Notes under the pieces: generated by a model
What the model saw: only the letters and a program-made list of their open reading frames with translations
What the model was told of the DNA's origin: nothing
Databases searched by the model: none
Assembly: GCA_016929355.1 (NCBI GenBank)
Contig: JAFGJA010000150.1
Location: 1-25,906 of the forward strand
Direction: 5' to 3'
Source of the DNA: Anaerolineae bacterium
GTDB taxonomy: Bacteria; Chloroflexota; Anaerolineae; Aggregatilineales; Aggregatilineaceae
DNA: 25,906 nucleotides
Translations under genes and position numbers: made by a program
Shown here: positions 15,263 through 23,527 of the stretch, one piece after another
Layout: each line of letters opens with the position of its first letter
Numbering within the stretch: position 1 is the stretch's first letter

Positions 15263-17055
15263 GCGAGGCGCAAGATTACCAACGGACACGCCCGATCAGC
15301 GAAATTCTGATGCGATTGCTCAGTTTTGTGCGCCCCCACCGGCGGCGGATGGGTGGGGTTGTGATTTTGATGTTTATCACGTCTATCGCCAGTTTGATCG
15401 CGCCGACCCTGGTGCGGCAGGCCATTGATCGCGGGTTGGAACAACGTGACCAGGATGCCTTGATGATGTTCGCCTTCGCTTTTTTGGCAGTGAAAATCAT
15501 CGAAGTGGTCGGGCTGCGTTTCCAGATGTTTAACATGATCTGGATCGGCCAACACGCGATTATGAAGGTGCGCGAAAATCTGTTTTTCAAATATCTTGAT
15601 TTGCACATGGGCTACTATGATCATAACCGGGTGGGCGATATGATGGCGCGCATCACGGAGGATAGTAACTCGCTGCAAAATTTCATCACCTGGGGCGTGA
15701 TCAATACCATCAGCAATACGTTTACGCTGATCGGGATTGTGGGGCTGATGTTGTTCTATAACTGGTCGTTGGCGCTGCTGACCTTTACGATTCTGCCGGC
15801 CATGATCGGTCTGACGCTTTGGTGGCGCAAACGCTCCGAAGTCCGTTACCGGGCCGTGCGCGAGGCGGTGGGGCAGGTATCGGCCACATTGCAAGAGAGC
15901 CTGACCGGGATGCGCATTGTGCAAGCGTTTGTGCGCGAATACCGCGAACGGGAGCGGTTTTCCGGGGTGGCAACGACTGAACTCACCGCGAGTTTGCGTT
16001 CCGATCAACTCGCCTCGATTTACATGCCGGGGATCGACATCATCTCGCAGGTCGGGGTGGCGATTGTGTTGGGGGTGGGGGGCTTCCGGGTGATCAACGG
16101 CGATATGTCCGCCGGGACGTTGGTCGCGTTTTTGCTATACCTGGAGATGTTCTTCAACCCGATCCGCGATCTGGCGATGCGGCTGGATCAGTTTCAGGAA
16201 GCCAGCGCCGCCGGGGACCGGATTCTAAACGTGTTGGATACCGAGTCGGATATTCAAGATGTACCGGATGCGCGCGATCTGCCGGTGTTGACGGGTACGG
16301 TTGAGATGCGCGACGTGAGTTTTAAATACATTATCCCCGAAAATGAGGCGAAGACCGGGAAAGATGACGCGCATGTTTTGCATGAGATCAACCTGAAGGT
16401 CGAACCGGGGCAAATGGTTGCGTTGGTGGGGCATACGGGTGCGGGCAAAAGTACGCTGGTGCGTTTGCTGGGGCGTTTTTACGAGCCACAGGCCGGTACT
16501 ATTCTGTTCGACGGGCACGATATTTGCCGCGCAACCCTGAAATCGCTGCGCGAACAAATGGCGTGGGTCCCGCAGGACACGGGGCTTTTTGCGACGACGG
16601 TCAAGGAAAATTTGCAATATGGGCGGCCTGACGCCACCGACGCACAGATCGAAGCGGCGGCGCGTGAAACCGGCGCGCATGAATTTATCGCCGCGCTGCC
16701 AAAGGGATATGAGACTGATGTGGAAGAAGGCGGATCGCGGTTGAGTGCCGGGCAGCGCCAACTGATCTCATTTACGCGCGCGCTGCTGGCCGATCCTGCG
16801 ATCATTGTGTTGGATGAGGCGACAAGCAGTGTCGATACTGTGACCGAACTCCAGATGCAAGCCGCGCTTGGCAAACTGTTGGAGGGGCGCACATCCTTTG
16901 TGATCGCGCACCGTTTGAGTACGATTACGCGCGCGGATCAGGTGGTGGTGATGGATCACGGGCGGATCATCGAACATGGCACGCACGAGGAACTGATCGC
17001 GCAGGGTGGTCATTACTACGATCTGTACACGACGCAGTTGCAGGGCGGCGAGTGA
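15259..17055 (+). CDS. ABC exporter half-transporter with consensus catalytic residues (subunit 2)
   Basis: The 598-residue partner has a six-helix membrane domain (about 30-310) and an ATPase domain: Walker A GHTGAGKS (391-398), Walker B IIVLDEATSSVD with catalytic Glu520, and switch His551 in IAHRLST. Its signature is LSAGQ (495-499) rather than LSGGQ. In a heterodimer this weakened signature would face the degenerate Walker motifs of subunit 1, while subunit 1's LSGGQ faces this subunit's intact Walker motifs. That gives one active and one non-hydrolytic site. An unusual ~14-residue insertion (PENEAKTGKDDAHV, about 360-373) sits before the A-loop region. GAGGAGGGG lies just before the ATG. 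Confidence 0.95.
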   Translation: MSEAQDYQRTRPISEILMRLLSFVRPHRRRMGGVVILMFITSIASLIAPTLVRQAIDRGLEQRDQDALMMFAFAFLAVKIIEVVGLRFQMFNMIWIGQHAIMKVRENLFFKYLDLHMGYYDHNRVGDMMARITEDSNSLQNFITWGVINTISNTFTLIGIVGLMLFYNWSLALLTFTILPAMIGLTLWWRKRSEVRYRAVREAVGQVSATLQESLTGMRIVQAFVREYRERERFSGVATTELTASLRSDQLASIYMPGIDIISQVGVAIVLGVGGFRVINGDMSAGTLVAFLLYLEMFFNPIRDLAMRLDQFQEASAAGDRILNVLDTESDIQDVPDARDLPVLTGTVEMRDVSFKYIIPENEAKTGKDDAHVLHEINLKVEPGQMVALVGHTGAGKSTLVRLLGRFYEPQAGTILFDGHDICRATLKSLREQMAWVPQDTGLFATTVKENLQYGRPDATDAQIEAAARETGAHEFIAALPKGYETDVEEGGSRLSAGQRQLISFTRALLADPAIIVLDEATSSVDTVTELQMQAALGKLLEGRTSFVIAHRLSTITRADQVVVMDHGRIIEHGTHEELIAQGGHYYDLYTTQLQGGE

Positions 17056-17135
17056 ACGGCGTCAGGCAGGCGTAGGGGAATGATGGTAGACAAATGGCGC
17101 GTTTTCCTGCACAATAGCGCGTTGATACTCAGGGA

Positions 17136-17164
17136 TTGCGTCTTGCTAAAGTTTCCGTTATTAT
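17136..17164 (+). promoter_or_regulatory. Possible promoter of the exported glycosidase-like gene
   Basis: TTGCGT (17136-17141), 17 bases, TATTAT (17159-17164, 5/6). It lies 43 bases before the GTG start at 17207, in a 151-base gap after the ABC operon. The -35 is weak, so support is moderate. Confidence 0.38.
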
Positions 17165-17206
17165 CCGCCCCGGTATCAATAAAAAAGATGGGAAAGGACA
17201 CGTTCC

Positions 17207-18577
17207 GTGAAAAAACGTATAAGTGTAATGGCGCTCTTGATCGTGCTGGTGATGACTCCGTTGGTTGCCAGTGCCGGCCCGCTCCAACAAGACCCAACGG
17301 CAACACCTACTGATCCTGGTTGGGTGGCATTTGCTACCGCGCGGGCGGCGATTGAAGAAGAACATAATGAAGACCTGACCTGGGTCAAAACATGGACCTA
17401 TGAAGAGGCTGAATGGGAAGATGGTATTGATGGCTGCCGCACATTGGACGCTGAAGCTGGCGAAACGGCCCGTCAGGTGTTCTTTGGTTGGACCGTGACC
17501 ATCACATCGTTGTATGGCAGCCAATATCAGGCGCGCGTGAGCTTTAACTACAAGCTGGTTTCGGTGTGTGATGAAGTTGTGCAAACGACAACTGCCGCCG
17601 TTGAAGCGGATCCCGATTCGAATCTCCCCGCGCCGGTAACGGGTTCGGCTAATACCGGGACATTCGCATTGGGTGGTCAGGTGACGGGGATGTATCCGAA
17701 TGCGCTGTCGGTTGCTAAATCGGCGGGCATGACCTGGCTCAAGATGCAGTTGCAGATGGGCATGGATGGTTCCGGTTTTGTTTCTGAAGCGCACGCGAAT
17801 GGGTTCAAGATTCTGTTCTCGGTGGTTGGCGATCATGCACAGGTGATGAGCGAAAGCTACCAGAATTCGTTTGCTGCGTATCTCGGTACGCTGGCCTCTG
17901 CCGGTGCAGATGCAATCGAGGTTTGGAACGAACCGAACATTGATCGTGAATGGCCGGCTGGACAAATTAGCGGTGCGAACTATGTGGCATTGCTGGCGAA
18001 AGCCTATAATGCGATTAAGACCGCCAATGCTAATACGCTGGTGATTGCGGCGGCTCCGTCGCCAACGGGCTACTTCGGCACGGCGGGCTGTACATCACAG
18101 GGCTGCAATGACGATGTTTTCTACCAGCAAATGGCGGCTGCCGGTGCTGGTAATTATGCGGATTGCATTGGTGTGCATTACAACGAAGGGACGACCAGCC
18201 CGAAAGTCAGCACGGGAGCAGCGCAGGGTGATAATTACCCGACCCGTTATTTCGGTACGATGCTCAATCGCGCGTTGGCCCCATTTGGCGGCAAACAGGC
18301 GTGTTTCACTGAGCTGGGGTATCTATCCGGCGAAGGCTACCCGGCGATTCCGAGTGGATTTGCCTGGGGGAGCGGCACGTCAATTGCGGAACAGGCGACC
18401 TGGTTGGCCGAAGCTGCGGTGCTGTCGGCGAGTGGTGGCCGGGTCCGGTTGATGATTATCTTTAATGTGAACTTCCACACTGTACCCTGGACCTCCGACC
18501 CGATGGCGGGTTACGCGATTATCCGCGCGGATGGTTCGTGCCCGGCGTGCAGTACACTGGCGGGTGTGATGAAGTAA
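17207..18577 (+). CDS. Exported clan-A-like glycoside hydrolase domain protein
   Basis: The 456-residue exported protein has a signal peptide (MKKRISVMALLIVLVMTPLVASA). Next is a ~110-residue N-terminal domain of unknown type (WVKTWTYEEAEWEDG, FGWTVTITSLYGSQYQARVSFNY). From about 150 to the end it forms a (beta/alpha)8-barrel of the GH5/GH39/GH42 clan-A type. IEVWNEPN (237-244) places the acid/base at Glu242, and ACFTELGYLS places the nucleophile at Glu369. This pair supports a retaining glycosidase; the exact family and substrate cannot be told. The start is a GTG at 17207 with GGAAAGGA eight bases upstream. The protein has no visible anchor, so it is probably released or held by the N-terminal domain. 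A strong hairpin follows the stop. Confidence 0.82.
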   Translation: MKKRISVMALLIVLVMTPLVASAGPLQQDPTATPTDPGWVAFATARAAIEEEHNEDLTWVKTWTYEEAEWEDGIDGCRTLDAEAGETARQVFFGWTVTITSLYGSQYQARVSFNYKLVSVCDEVVQTTTAAVEADPDSNLPAPVTGSANTGTFALGGQVTGMYPNALSVAKSAGMTWLKMQLQMGMDGSGFVSEAHANGFKILFSVVGDHAQVMSESYQNSFAAYLGTLASAGADAIEVWNEPNIDREWPAGQISGANYVALLAKAYNAIKTANANTLVIAAAPSPTGYFGTAGCTSQGCNDDVFYQQMAAAGAGNYADCIGVHYNEGTTSPKVSTGAAQGDNYPTRYFGTMLNRALAPFGGKQACFTELGYLSGEGYPAIPSGFAWGSGTSIAEQATWLAEAAVLSASGGRVRLMIIFNVNFHTVPWTSDPMAGYAIIRADGSCPACSTLAGVMK

Positions 18578-18623
18578 ATTTGCTGGTCTATCGCTGGTAG
18601 ACTTTCAGTATGGATTGTAATGG

Positions 18624-18666
18624 TAGGGCGTTCCGACTGACTCGGAGCGCCTTACTTTGTGTTTTG
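18624..18666 (+). terminator. Long hairpin terminator after the exported glycosidase-like gene
   Basis: TAGGGCGTTCCGA (18624-18636) pairs with TCGGAGCGCCTTA (18642-18654) around a 5-base loop: 13 pairs with two G-T wobbles. A T-rich stretch (CTTTGTGTTTTG) follows. It separates this gene from the kinase downstream. Confidence 0.78.
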
Positions 18667-18677
18667 TAAATTTTACA
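18665..18677. promoter_or_regulatory. Short palindrome upstream of the TPR kinase promoter
   Basis: TGTAAATTTTACA has perfect 6-base arms around one base. It is AT-rich and lies 34 bases upstream of the kinase -35 box. It could be a second regulator site or chance. Confidence 0.25.
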
Positions 18678-18710
18678 TTCCGAAAAATAGATGAAAAATA
18701 AACAGTTCGT

Positions 18711-18738
18711 TTGAAAACTAGTGTACACTGGTTAAAAT
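18711..18738 (+). promoter_or_regulatory. Predicted promoter of the TPR-type Ser/Thr kinase gene
   Basis: TTGAAA (18711-18716, 5/6), 16 bases, TAAAAT (18733-18738, 5/6). This is the best sigma-70-like promoter in the window by box match. It gives a leader of about 35 bases before the ATG at 18781. Confidence 0.62.
18716..18733. promoter_or_regulatory. 18-bp dyad between -35 and -10 (candidate operator)
   Basis: AACTAGTGTACACTGGTT is symmetric over 18 bases with one mismatched pair and a perfect AGTGTACACT core. It fills the promoter spacer, the classic place for a repressor or an activator that twists the promoter. No regulator gene lies beside it. Confidence 0.52.
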
Positions 18739-18780
18739 CCGGTAATGGCTTAAAATTAAGAGTAGGCCGTTGGGCTTATC

Positions 18781-20820
18781 ATGTTTCGATCAACAACCAC
18801 CCATGTAGCCAGTCGTGCAAAGGCAAAGCAGATGCCATCTCATGACCTGCAACTCGAACCCGGCGAGTTTATCGATGAATACGAAATCGTTGAGATCATT
18901 GGCAACGGCGGTTTCAGCGTGGTGTATAAGGCTGAGGATACGGTATTGCTGCGCCCGGTTGCGATCAAGCAACTGCTGCCGGATGCATTCTCAGTGGAAG
19001 GATCGCGCGAGTGGTTTGTGCGAGAGGCGCGGCTTACCGCGAGTTTGAGTCATCCGAATATTGTGCAGATTTTCAATTTGCGCGAACAGGATGAATCGTT
19101 GTTCCTGATTATGGAATTTTTGCCGGGGGGCGATCTGCTGCAACTGGTCGAGCAGGATGGTCCCCTGAATCGCAGCGCCTTTTTGAAGGTGGCTTCTGAT
19201 GTGTGCGGCGCGCTCGAAACGCTGCACGCGCGGAATATCATTCACCGTGACATCAAACCCGAAAATATCCTGATCGCGCAGCCGGGGCATTTCAAGCTGG
19301 CTGATTTTGGTCTGGCCCATGCCAGCCAGTTGAATTTGCCGGATAACGATTTTGACGATGCGACCACCGGACCGCAGCCCGGCACTTTATTATATATGTC
19401 ACCGGAGCAGGCGTTTGGTGATGAAATCTCGGTGCGGTCTGATATTTATTCGCTGGCGGCGGTGCTGTATGAAGCTGTCACGGGGCATTATTACCTGGAT
19501 ATACAGGGGGTTGATCAGCATGACGACGATGAACTCATGGATCGGATTGCGAATGCTACGCCGCGCGCGCTCACACCGCGTCACGCGACGATTCCCTCTG
19601 AACTCAGCCAACCGTTGCTGCGGGCATTGAGCAAAGACCCCGGTGATCGGCCCTCCTCAGCGCGGGCGTTCCTCAGCGAGATTCGCAATGCCATTTCGCG
19701 CAGTAAACACGCCACGCTATCACAAAAACACCGGACATTAAAACTCAAGCAGAATGATTTCCCGCCGGGCCTAATCGAAGAATTGTATAGTATCCGTACT
19801 ATCCGTGATGCGAACAACCAACCGTTGGTGGCGCTTGAACGGATGCGGATGATCTGGGAGACGTTTCCCGGCATCCCCGAAGTGGCGGCGGAGTGGGGCG
19901 AAACGCTGGTTGCACTGGATCGCACCGATGAAGGGCGTCCCTGGCTGGAAAGTGCGGTGCGGATGAAGCCGAATCTGCCGTTTGCGCAGTTGGCGTTAGC
20001 TGACATCTACCGCGATGTGGATGACAACGAAGAGGCTGCCGCCGATACATTGGTTGAGGCCATTCAGGTCGATCCTGATTTGGTTTATGCGGTTCTGTAC
20101 GAAGACATTGTTGCATCCCTGACGGATGTCGAAAAATATGAAGAATACGCCGATCTGTTCCGGCGTGCGACGGTTGGGACGGATGTCACCGCCGCGATTT
20201 TGCATAACTATGGACAGGTACTCGCGCTGAATAAAACGCGGGAAACGGCGAGTATAGCTACCTTTGAAAGCGCGATTGCCCGCGAGCCGGAATATGCGCC
20301 GCCGTATGTGGCTTTGGGGAGTTTGTTGGCGGAACAGGGCGATTTTCAGCGCGCGCTGAGTTTGCTTGAACAGGCGACTTATGGCTATTACCCGGTGTTG
20401 ATGGCGAATGATTGGCATAAAAGCAATACGATCTATCAGCGTCCCCATGCGTTTCTGGCGCTGGCGATCACTTATGTGAAGACCCAGCAATTTGAAAACA
20501 GCGCGATTGCGGCGCGATCTGTGCTGGACATTGCGCAGAGTGAACTGGAAGATGATGCGCCCGCGCTGATGGATGCGTATGTCCAGGCGGCGAAACACTG
20601 GATCAAAAACGGTGAGAATTTGCGCGCATATAAATTCCTGAACCAGTTGATTCCGATGGCATCGACCTGGGGGAATGTGCAAATTTTTACCTTGCTGGAA
20701 GTGACCTCCAAGCAGATCGATCCCAGCCAGCGCCGTGCGCAGCAATGGGACGAGGCGTTGGATTGGTTGACCGGCAGCATTACGAACCGCCGGTCATCGT
20801 CAAATGGGCACGCGGGTTGA
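18781..20820 (+). CDS. Ser/Thr protein kinase with C-terminal TPR-like repeats
   Basis: The 679-residue soluble protein has a Hanks-type kinase domain (34-310): P-loop GNGGFSVVYKAED (41-53), Lys63 in AIKQL, IIHRDIKPENILI with Asp157, LADFGLAH with Asp175, and GTLLYMSPEQ. From about 345 to 650 it is helical, with TPR-like units (MIWETFPGIPEVAAEWGETLVALD, SAVRMKPNLPFAQLALADIYRD, FESAIAREPEYAPPYVALGSLLAEQG, SLLEQATYG). There is no membrane segment. The TPR part probably docks substrates or a complex. The Shine-Dalgarno at 18781 is poor; an in-frame ATG at 18832 is an alternative that leaves the kinase domain whole. The dyad promoter at 18711-18738 suggests repressor control. The gene ends ten bases from the stop of the convergent DUF4139 gene. 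Confidence 0.93.
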   Translation: MFRSTTTHVASRAKAKQMPSHDLQLEPGEFIDEYEIVEIIGNGGFSVVYKAEDTVLLRPVAIKQLLPDAFSVEGSREWFVREARLTASLSHPNIVQIFNLREQDESLFLIMEFLPGGDLLQLVEQDGPLNRSAFLKVASDVCGALETLHARNIIHRDIKPENILIAQPGHFKLADFGLAHASQLNLPDNDFDDATTGPQPGTLLYMSPEQAFGDEISVRSDIYSLAAVLYEAVTGHYYLDIQGVDQHDDDELMDRIANATPRALTPRHATIPSELSQPLLRALSKDPGDRPSSARAFLSEIRNAISRSKHATLSQKHRTLKLKQNDFPPGLIEELYSIRTIRDANNQPLVALERMRMIWETFPGIPEVAAEWGETLVALDRTDEGRPWLESAVRMKPNLPFAQLALADIYRDVDDNEEAAADTLVEAIQVDPDLVYAVLYEDIVASLTDVEKYEEYADLFRRATVGTDVTAAILHNYGQVLALNKTRETASIATFESAIAREPEYAPPYVALGSLLAEQGDFQRALSLLEQATYGYYPVLMANDWHKSNTIYQRPHAFLALAITYVKTQQFENSAIAARSVLDIAQSELEDDAPALMDAYVQAAKHWIKNGENLRAYKFLNQLIPMASTWGNVQIFTLLEVTSKQIDPSQRRAQQWDEALDWLTGSITNRRSSSNGHAG

Positions 20821-20830
20821 TGAAGCGGGA

Positions 20831-22078
20831 TTAGTATTCGGTGCGATAGGTGTATGAAATTGTCAGGGATTCGCCCGCCGCGATAGACACTTCCCAACGC
20901 TGCAAATTATCCTGTTGGCGCTCTGGCGTCAGCGAGTATTCAAACTGCCACGCTTTTTCCTGCCATTGATCCAACACAATCAGATCGAGATCGTTGTCGC
21001 TGAAATTATCGATCACCAATTCCACCGAATGGATGTAGTAATCATCGCTTGAACCGTGATATTCGCTGCTCTCAGTGCGGAAAACGCGCACATCCGGCAA
21101 GCTGCCGACGGTGACGCTGCCTTCGCTGCCGGGCGGGGTTGTTTCGATAAAGTCGCTGCCCATGAACAGTTTATCCTGGTAGTTGCGCACGATGCCTTCG
21201 GCGAACGGTATTTCGGAGTCGTTTTTCACCTTATAGATCACATTTACGGACTGTTCCGAGGTCGCGTTCCAGACTAATACCCGGCGTGCGCTGAGTTCCT
21301 CTGCAACGAGATTCACGTACACGTAATCGCCCGGTTCCGCCGAAATCGGGCCTAACCCGTAGATGTGCTGCAAATCCACTGCACCGACACCCAAGTCGGG
21401 GAGATCGACGGTTCCAGTATCCGCGTAACCGACAGCCATCTGGTTAAATGTTACCTGTGATACCTGATCCATCTGGCGGCTGAGATCGACGCGCCCGGCG
21501 ACAAGGTAAAGGGTGGTTTCATCGAGTACCAGCGACGTGTTGTGAATCTCGGCAAAGAAGGCCAAATCCACTGCTGAGTCGTTCACAATTTGCATATCGT
21601 AGCTGGGAGTCCAGCTTGCACCGGACATGAGGTATTCAAGTTTGATCTCGCGGGTGGCGGTGTCTGCATTGGCTTGATCGGGGGCATCCCAAATTACGCT
21701 GTACGAGGCGCTGCCGCTATAGGATGAACTGGTGTTGCCGTAGCGGAAATTAGCCTGGCTGTAATATACGTCTGCGCCTTGCTGCGCAACGCGGTAGTTA
21801 CGCACGCGCGCGCCATTTTCGGTCAGGATGAGCGTATCAGGAAATGTGCCCGGTGGCAGCAGCACGCGCACAGTTTCATTAGGCAGCACGACAGTATCAC
21901 GCGCGAAGACCATATCGTTGAGATAGAGCGCGGCTTCATCGGGGAGGCTGGCGTAGGAAATGCCGCCCATATTTTGTGTGAGGCCAGCGCTTGCGGCGCG
22001 GTTGTCTACGCCGATCACTGCGGCTGTTATGGCAATGATGAGGATCAGGGGCAGGACAAATACCAGTTTCTTGATCAT
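20831..22078 (-). CDS. Exported or membrane-anchored DUF4139-family protein
   Basis: The 415-residue protein starts with a hydrophobic segment (LVFVLPLILIIAITAAVIGV), either a signal peptide cut near RAASA or an anchor. The rest is beta-rich and matches the DUF4139 pattern: YLNDMVFARDTVVLPNETVRVLLPPGTF, LEYLMSGASWTPSYDMQIV, LTLYLVAGRVDL-type strands (DETTLYLVAGRVDLSRQ), SARRVLVWNATSEQ, and a C-terminal WQFEYSLTPERQQ / YTYRTEY. Characterised DUF4139 proteins are few and their function is uncertain. The long coiled coil found in many members is missing, so this is the short form. Start supported by AAAGGA; a TGATCATGATCA palindrome overlaps the start codon. No operon partner. Confidence 0.78.
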   Translation of the reverse strand: MIKKLVFVLPLILIIAITAAVIGVDNRAASAGLTQNMGGISYASLPDEAALYLNDMVFARDTVVLPNETVRVLLPPGTFPDTLILTENGARVRNYRVAQQGADVYYSQANFRYGNTSSSYSGSASYSVIWDAPDQANADTATREIKLEYLMSGASWTPSYDMQIVNDSAVDLAFFAEIHNTSLVLDETTLYLVAGRVDLSRQMDQVSQVTFNQMAVGYADTGTVDLPDLGVGAVDLQHIYGLGPISAEPGDYVYVNLVAEELSARRVLVWNATSEQSVNVIYKVKNDSEIPFAEGIVRNYQDKLFMGSDFIETTPPGSEGSVTVGSLPDVRVFRTESSEYHGSSDDYYIHSVELVIDNFSDNDLDLIVLDQWQEKAWQFEYSLTPERQQDNLQRWEVSIAAGESLTISYTYRTEY

Positions 22079-22180
22079 GATCAGTTCCTTTGCAGAAAAA
22101 TAAGACTAAAACGGGACTAATATGATCTAGACGTTGGTTAGCGCGATTTGGTTCCGTGCAAAGTTTACCTCACCCCCCAG

Positions 22181-22206
22181 TTCCCTCTTCAAACTTGGAG
22201 AGGGGG
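22181..22206. repeat. CCCTCTTC/GGAGAGGG hairpin, possible dispersed repeat
   Basis: TTCCCTCTTC and GGAGAGGGGG pair around AAACTT if G-U wobbles are allowed, with flanking CACCCCCCAG and GGAGTCAGG. It lies in the 210-base gap between two leftward genes. The core resembles the hairpin at 6326-6353. I see no other element in this gap that I can support. Confidence 0.42.
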
Positions 22207-22288
22207 AGTCAGGTTGAGCGATAAATCCCCGGCTCCAGGGAGGTATTACCAGATTTAAGATAAACGCGCGGGGTGAATGCGGTGCGGA

Positions 22289-23005
22289 TCAGGTAGTTTT
22301 CCGCGCAGCATCGCGTAACATCGGTTTGGCCCCCAGCCATTCGTCATTATCGGCCATCAGATGATGGACCATGCCATGCGCGTGCAGCCGCCAGGGTTCG
22401 CGGTTGGGTCTGGGCTTATATTCCCAATGCACAATCCCGGTATTATGTATCCAGATTTCGACCCGGCGATGCGGGCCAACGTTAAAGAGGTTGTCAAATA
22501 CGGCCTCGATCACGCCGCCATGACAGACGACAACGACTGTCTGATCGGTTTGTTCAGGGTCATTACTATTTGTGCTGTCACCGTATTTGACGATCAGATC
22601 ATCCAAAAATTGCCCGACACGCACGCGGAACAACAACCAGCTTTCGCCGCCTTTATCGTCAATAGGCGTAAAAGGGCGCTCAGTTCCCCAAAAATGGGCA
22701 TACTGAATCGGCATGGTTTCCGCCGGGACGGGCGAAGCATCAGCATAACAATTACCAAATTCACGCAGCCGGTCATCCTGGATCGCGGTGAGGCCAGTCG
22801 CCTGCGTCAGATAGGCGGTGGTTTCGAGCGTGCGCGCCATTGTGCTGGTATACAGCGCAGCGATTTGCACACGCTGCGCCAGCCAGTTGGCGACCTGTTC
22901 CGCCTGTTTTTTGCCGAGCTTGGTTAGCCCGGCGTCGATGTACCCCTTGTCCCAACCGTCGAGATTCACGTAACTTTCGCCGTGCCGGACCAACAATACA
23001 TGCAC
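22289..23005 (-). CDS. Histidine phosphatase family protein (phosphoglycerate-mutase-like)
   Basis: The 238-residue protein is a branch-1 histidine phosphatase. LLVRHGES holds the phospho-accepting His8 with Arg7; YTSTMARTLETA-like TSTMARTLET supplies Arg58; LREFGNC holds the acid Glu82; and VVVCHGG holds the second His162. The acid/base context is that of a broad phosphatase, not a glycolytic mutase. Substrate is unknown. The C-terminal ~50 residues (WEYKPRPNREPWRLHAHG, HHLMADNDEWLG) lie beyond the core and look like a cap or substrate segment. The start is a GTG at 23005 with AAGGGGG nine bases upstream. It begins four bases after the stop of the YjbQ-family gene, so the pair is coupled. 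Confidence 0.9.
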   Translation of the reverse strand: MHVLLVRHGESYVNLDGWDKGYIDAGLTKLGKKQAEQVANWLAQRVQIAALYTSTMARTLETTAYLTQATGLTAIQDDRLREFGNCYADASPVPAETMPIQYAHFWGTERPFTPIDDKGGESWLLFRVRVGQFLDDLIVKYGDSTNSNDPEQTDQTVVVVCHGGVIEAVFDNLFNVGPHRRVEIWIHNTGIVHWEYKPRPNREPWRLHAHGMVHHLMADNDEWLGAKPMLRDAARKTT

Positions 23006-23009
23006 TGTG

Positions 23010-23411
23010 TTAGGCCCCCTTCAGGAATTTTAGCCAGATATGCCGCCGCCGGGGACCATCGAATTCGGCAAAATAGATGCCCTGCCAGCGCCCCAGCAGA
23101 ACTTTACCGCCTTCGACAAGCAGAGGTAAACTTGATCCGATCAGCGAGGCTTTTATATGCGCGGGCGAATTGCCTTCGGCGTGCCGGTGGCGTTTGTCCG
23201 GTGGGACAATATCGCCGTCAATAGTCAGGAGCATATCGTGCCTGACATCCGGGTCCCAGTTTTCGTTGACGGTTAACCCGGCGGTGGTATGCGGGCAGAA
23301 GATATACAATACGCCATCCACCAGATTGTTATTCGTCACAAAGGATTGAATGGTCGCGGTAATGTCGATCAATTCAGTAGTCTGGCTGGTTGAGACTGTG
23401 AGTTGTTCCAT
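23010..23411 (-). CDS. YjbQ family protein (UPF0047)
   Basis: The 133-residue protein matches the YjbQ/UPF0047 family over its length: TTELIDITATIQSFV, IFCPHTTAGLTVNENWDPDV (37-56), RHRHAEGNSPAHIKASLIGSSL (74-95) and GRWQGIYFAEFDGPR. Conserved His41, His75/His77 and His85 fit a metal or phosphate site. E. coli YjbQ has weak thiamin-phosphate-synthase activity, but the physiological role is open. The ATG at 23411 has GAGG seven bases upstream; a longer frame to 23459 has no such signal. First gene of an operon with the histidine phosphatase, which suggests a joint task on a phosphorylated compound. Confidence 0.92.
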   Translation of the reverse strand: MEQLTVSTSQTTELIDITATIQSFVTNNNLVDGVLYIFCPHTTAGLTVNENWDPDVRHDMLLTIDGDIVPPDKRHRHAEGNSPAHIKASLIGSSLPLLVEGGKVLLGRWQGIYFAEFDGPRRRHIWLKFLKGA

Positions 23412-23459
23412 AACAAACCTCTCAAATTTGCGGGTAAGTGGCTGATTCAATTGTCGCAA

Positions 23460-23478
23460 TGTTCAGGCATATTGAACA
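23460..23478. promoter_or_regulatory. Inverted repeat in the YjbQ / GH3 divergent gap
   Basis: TGTTCA (23460-23465) and TGAACA (23473-23478) are perfect arms seven bases apart. They lie midway in the 116-base gap between divergent genes; TACAAT at 23488-23493 may be a rightward -10. A weak candidate for shared control. Confidence 0.28.
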
Positions 23479-23527
23479 ATCACCAGGTACAATACGCTGA
23501 TTAACATGCGTAGGAGATGGCATTTAT

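Noticed and set aside
15100..16008. 302-residue open frame opposite the ABC exporter genes
   Set aside because: It is rich in His, Arg, Gln and Pro, has no family look, and lies wholly antisense to strongly supported ABC genes. It is a codon-bias shadow.
17129..17965. 278-residue open frame opposite the exported glycosidase
   Set aside because: Same shadow composition, no ribosome site, and opposite a gene with a signal peptide and catalytic motifs.
19996..20745. 249-residue open frame opposite the TPR region of the kinase
   Set aside because: Antisense to a clear coding region; low-complexity Arg/Gln/His composition.
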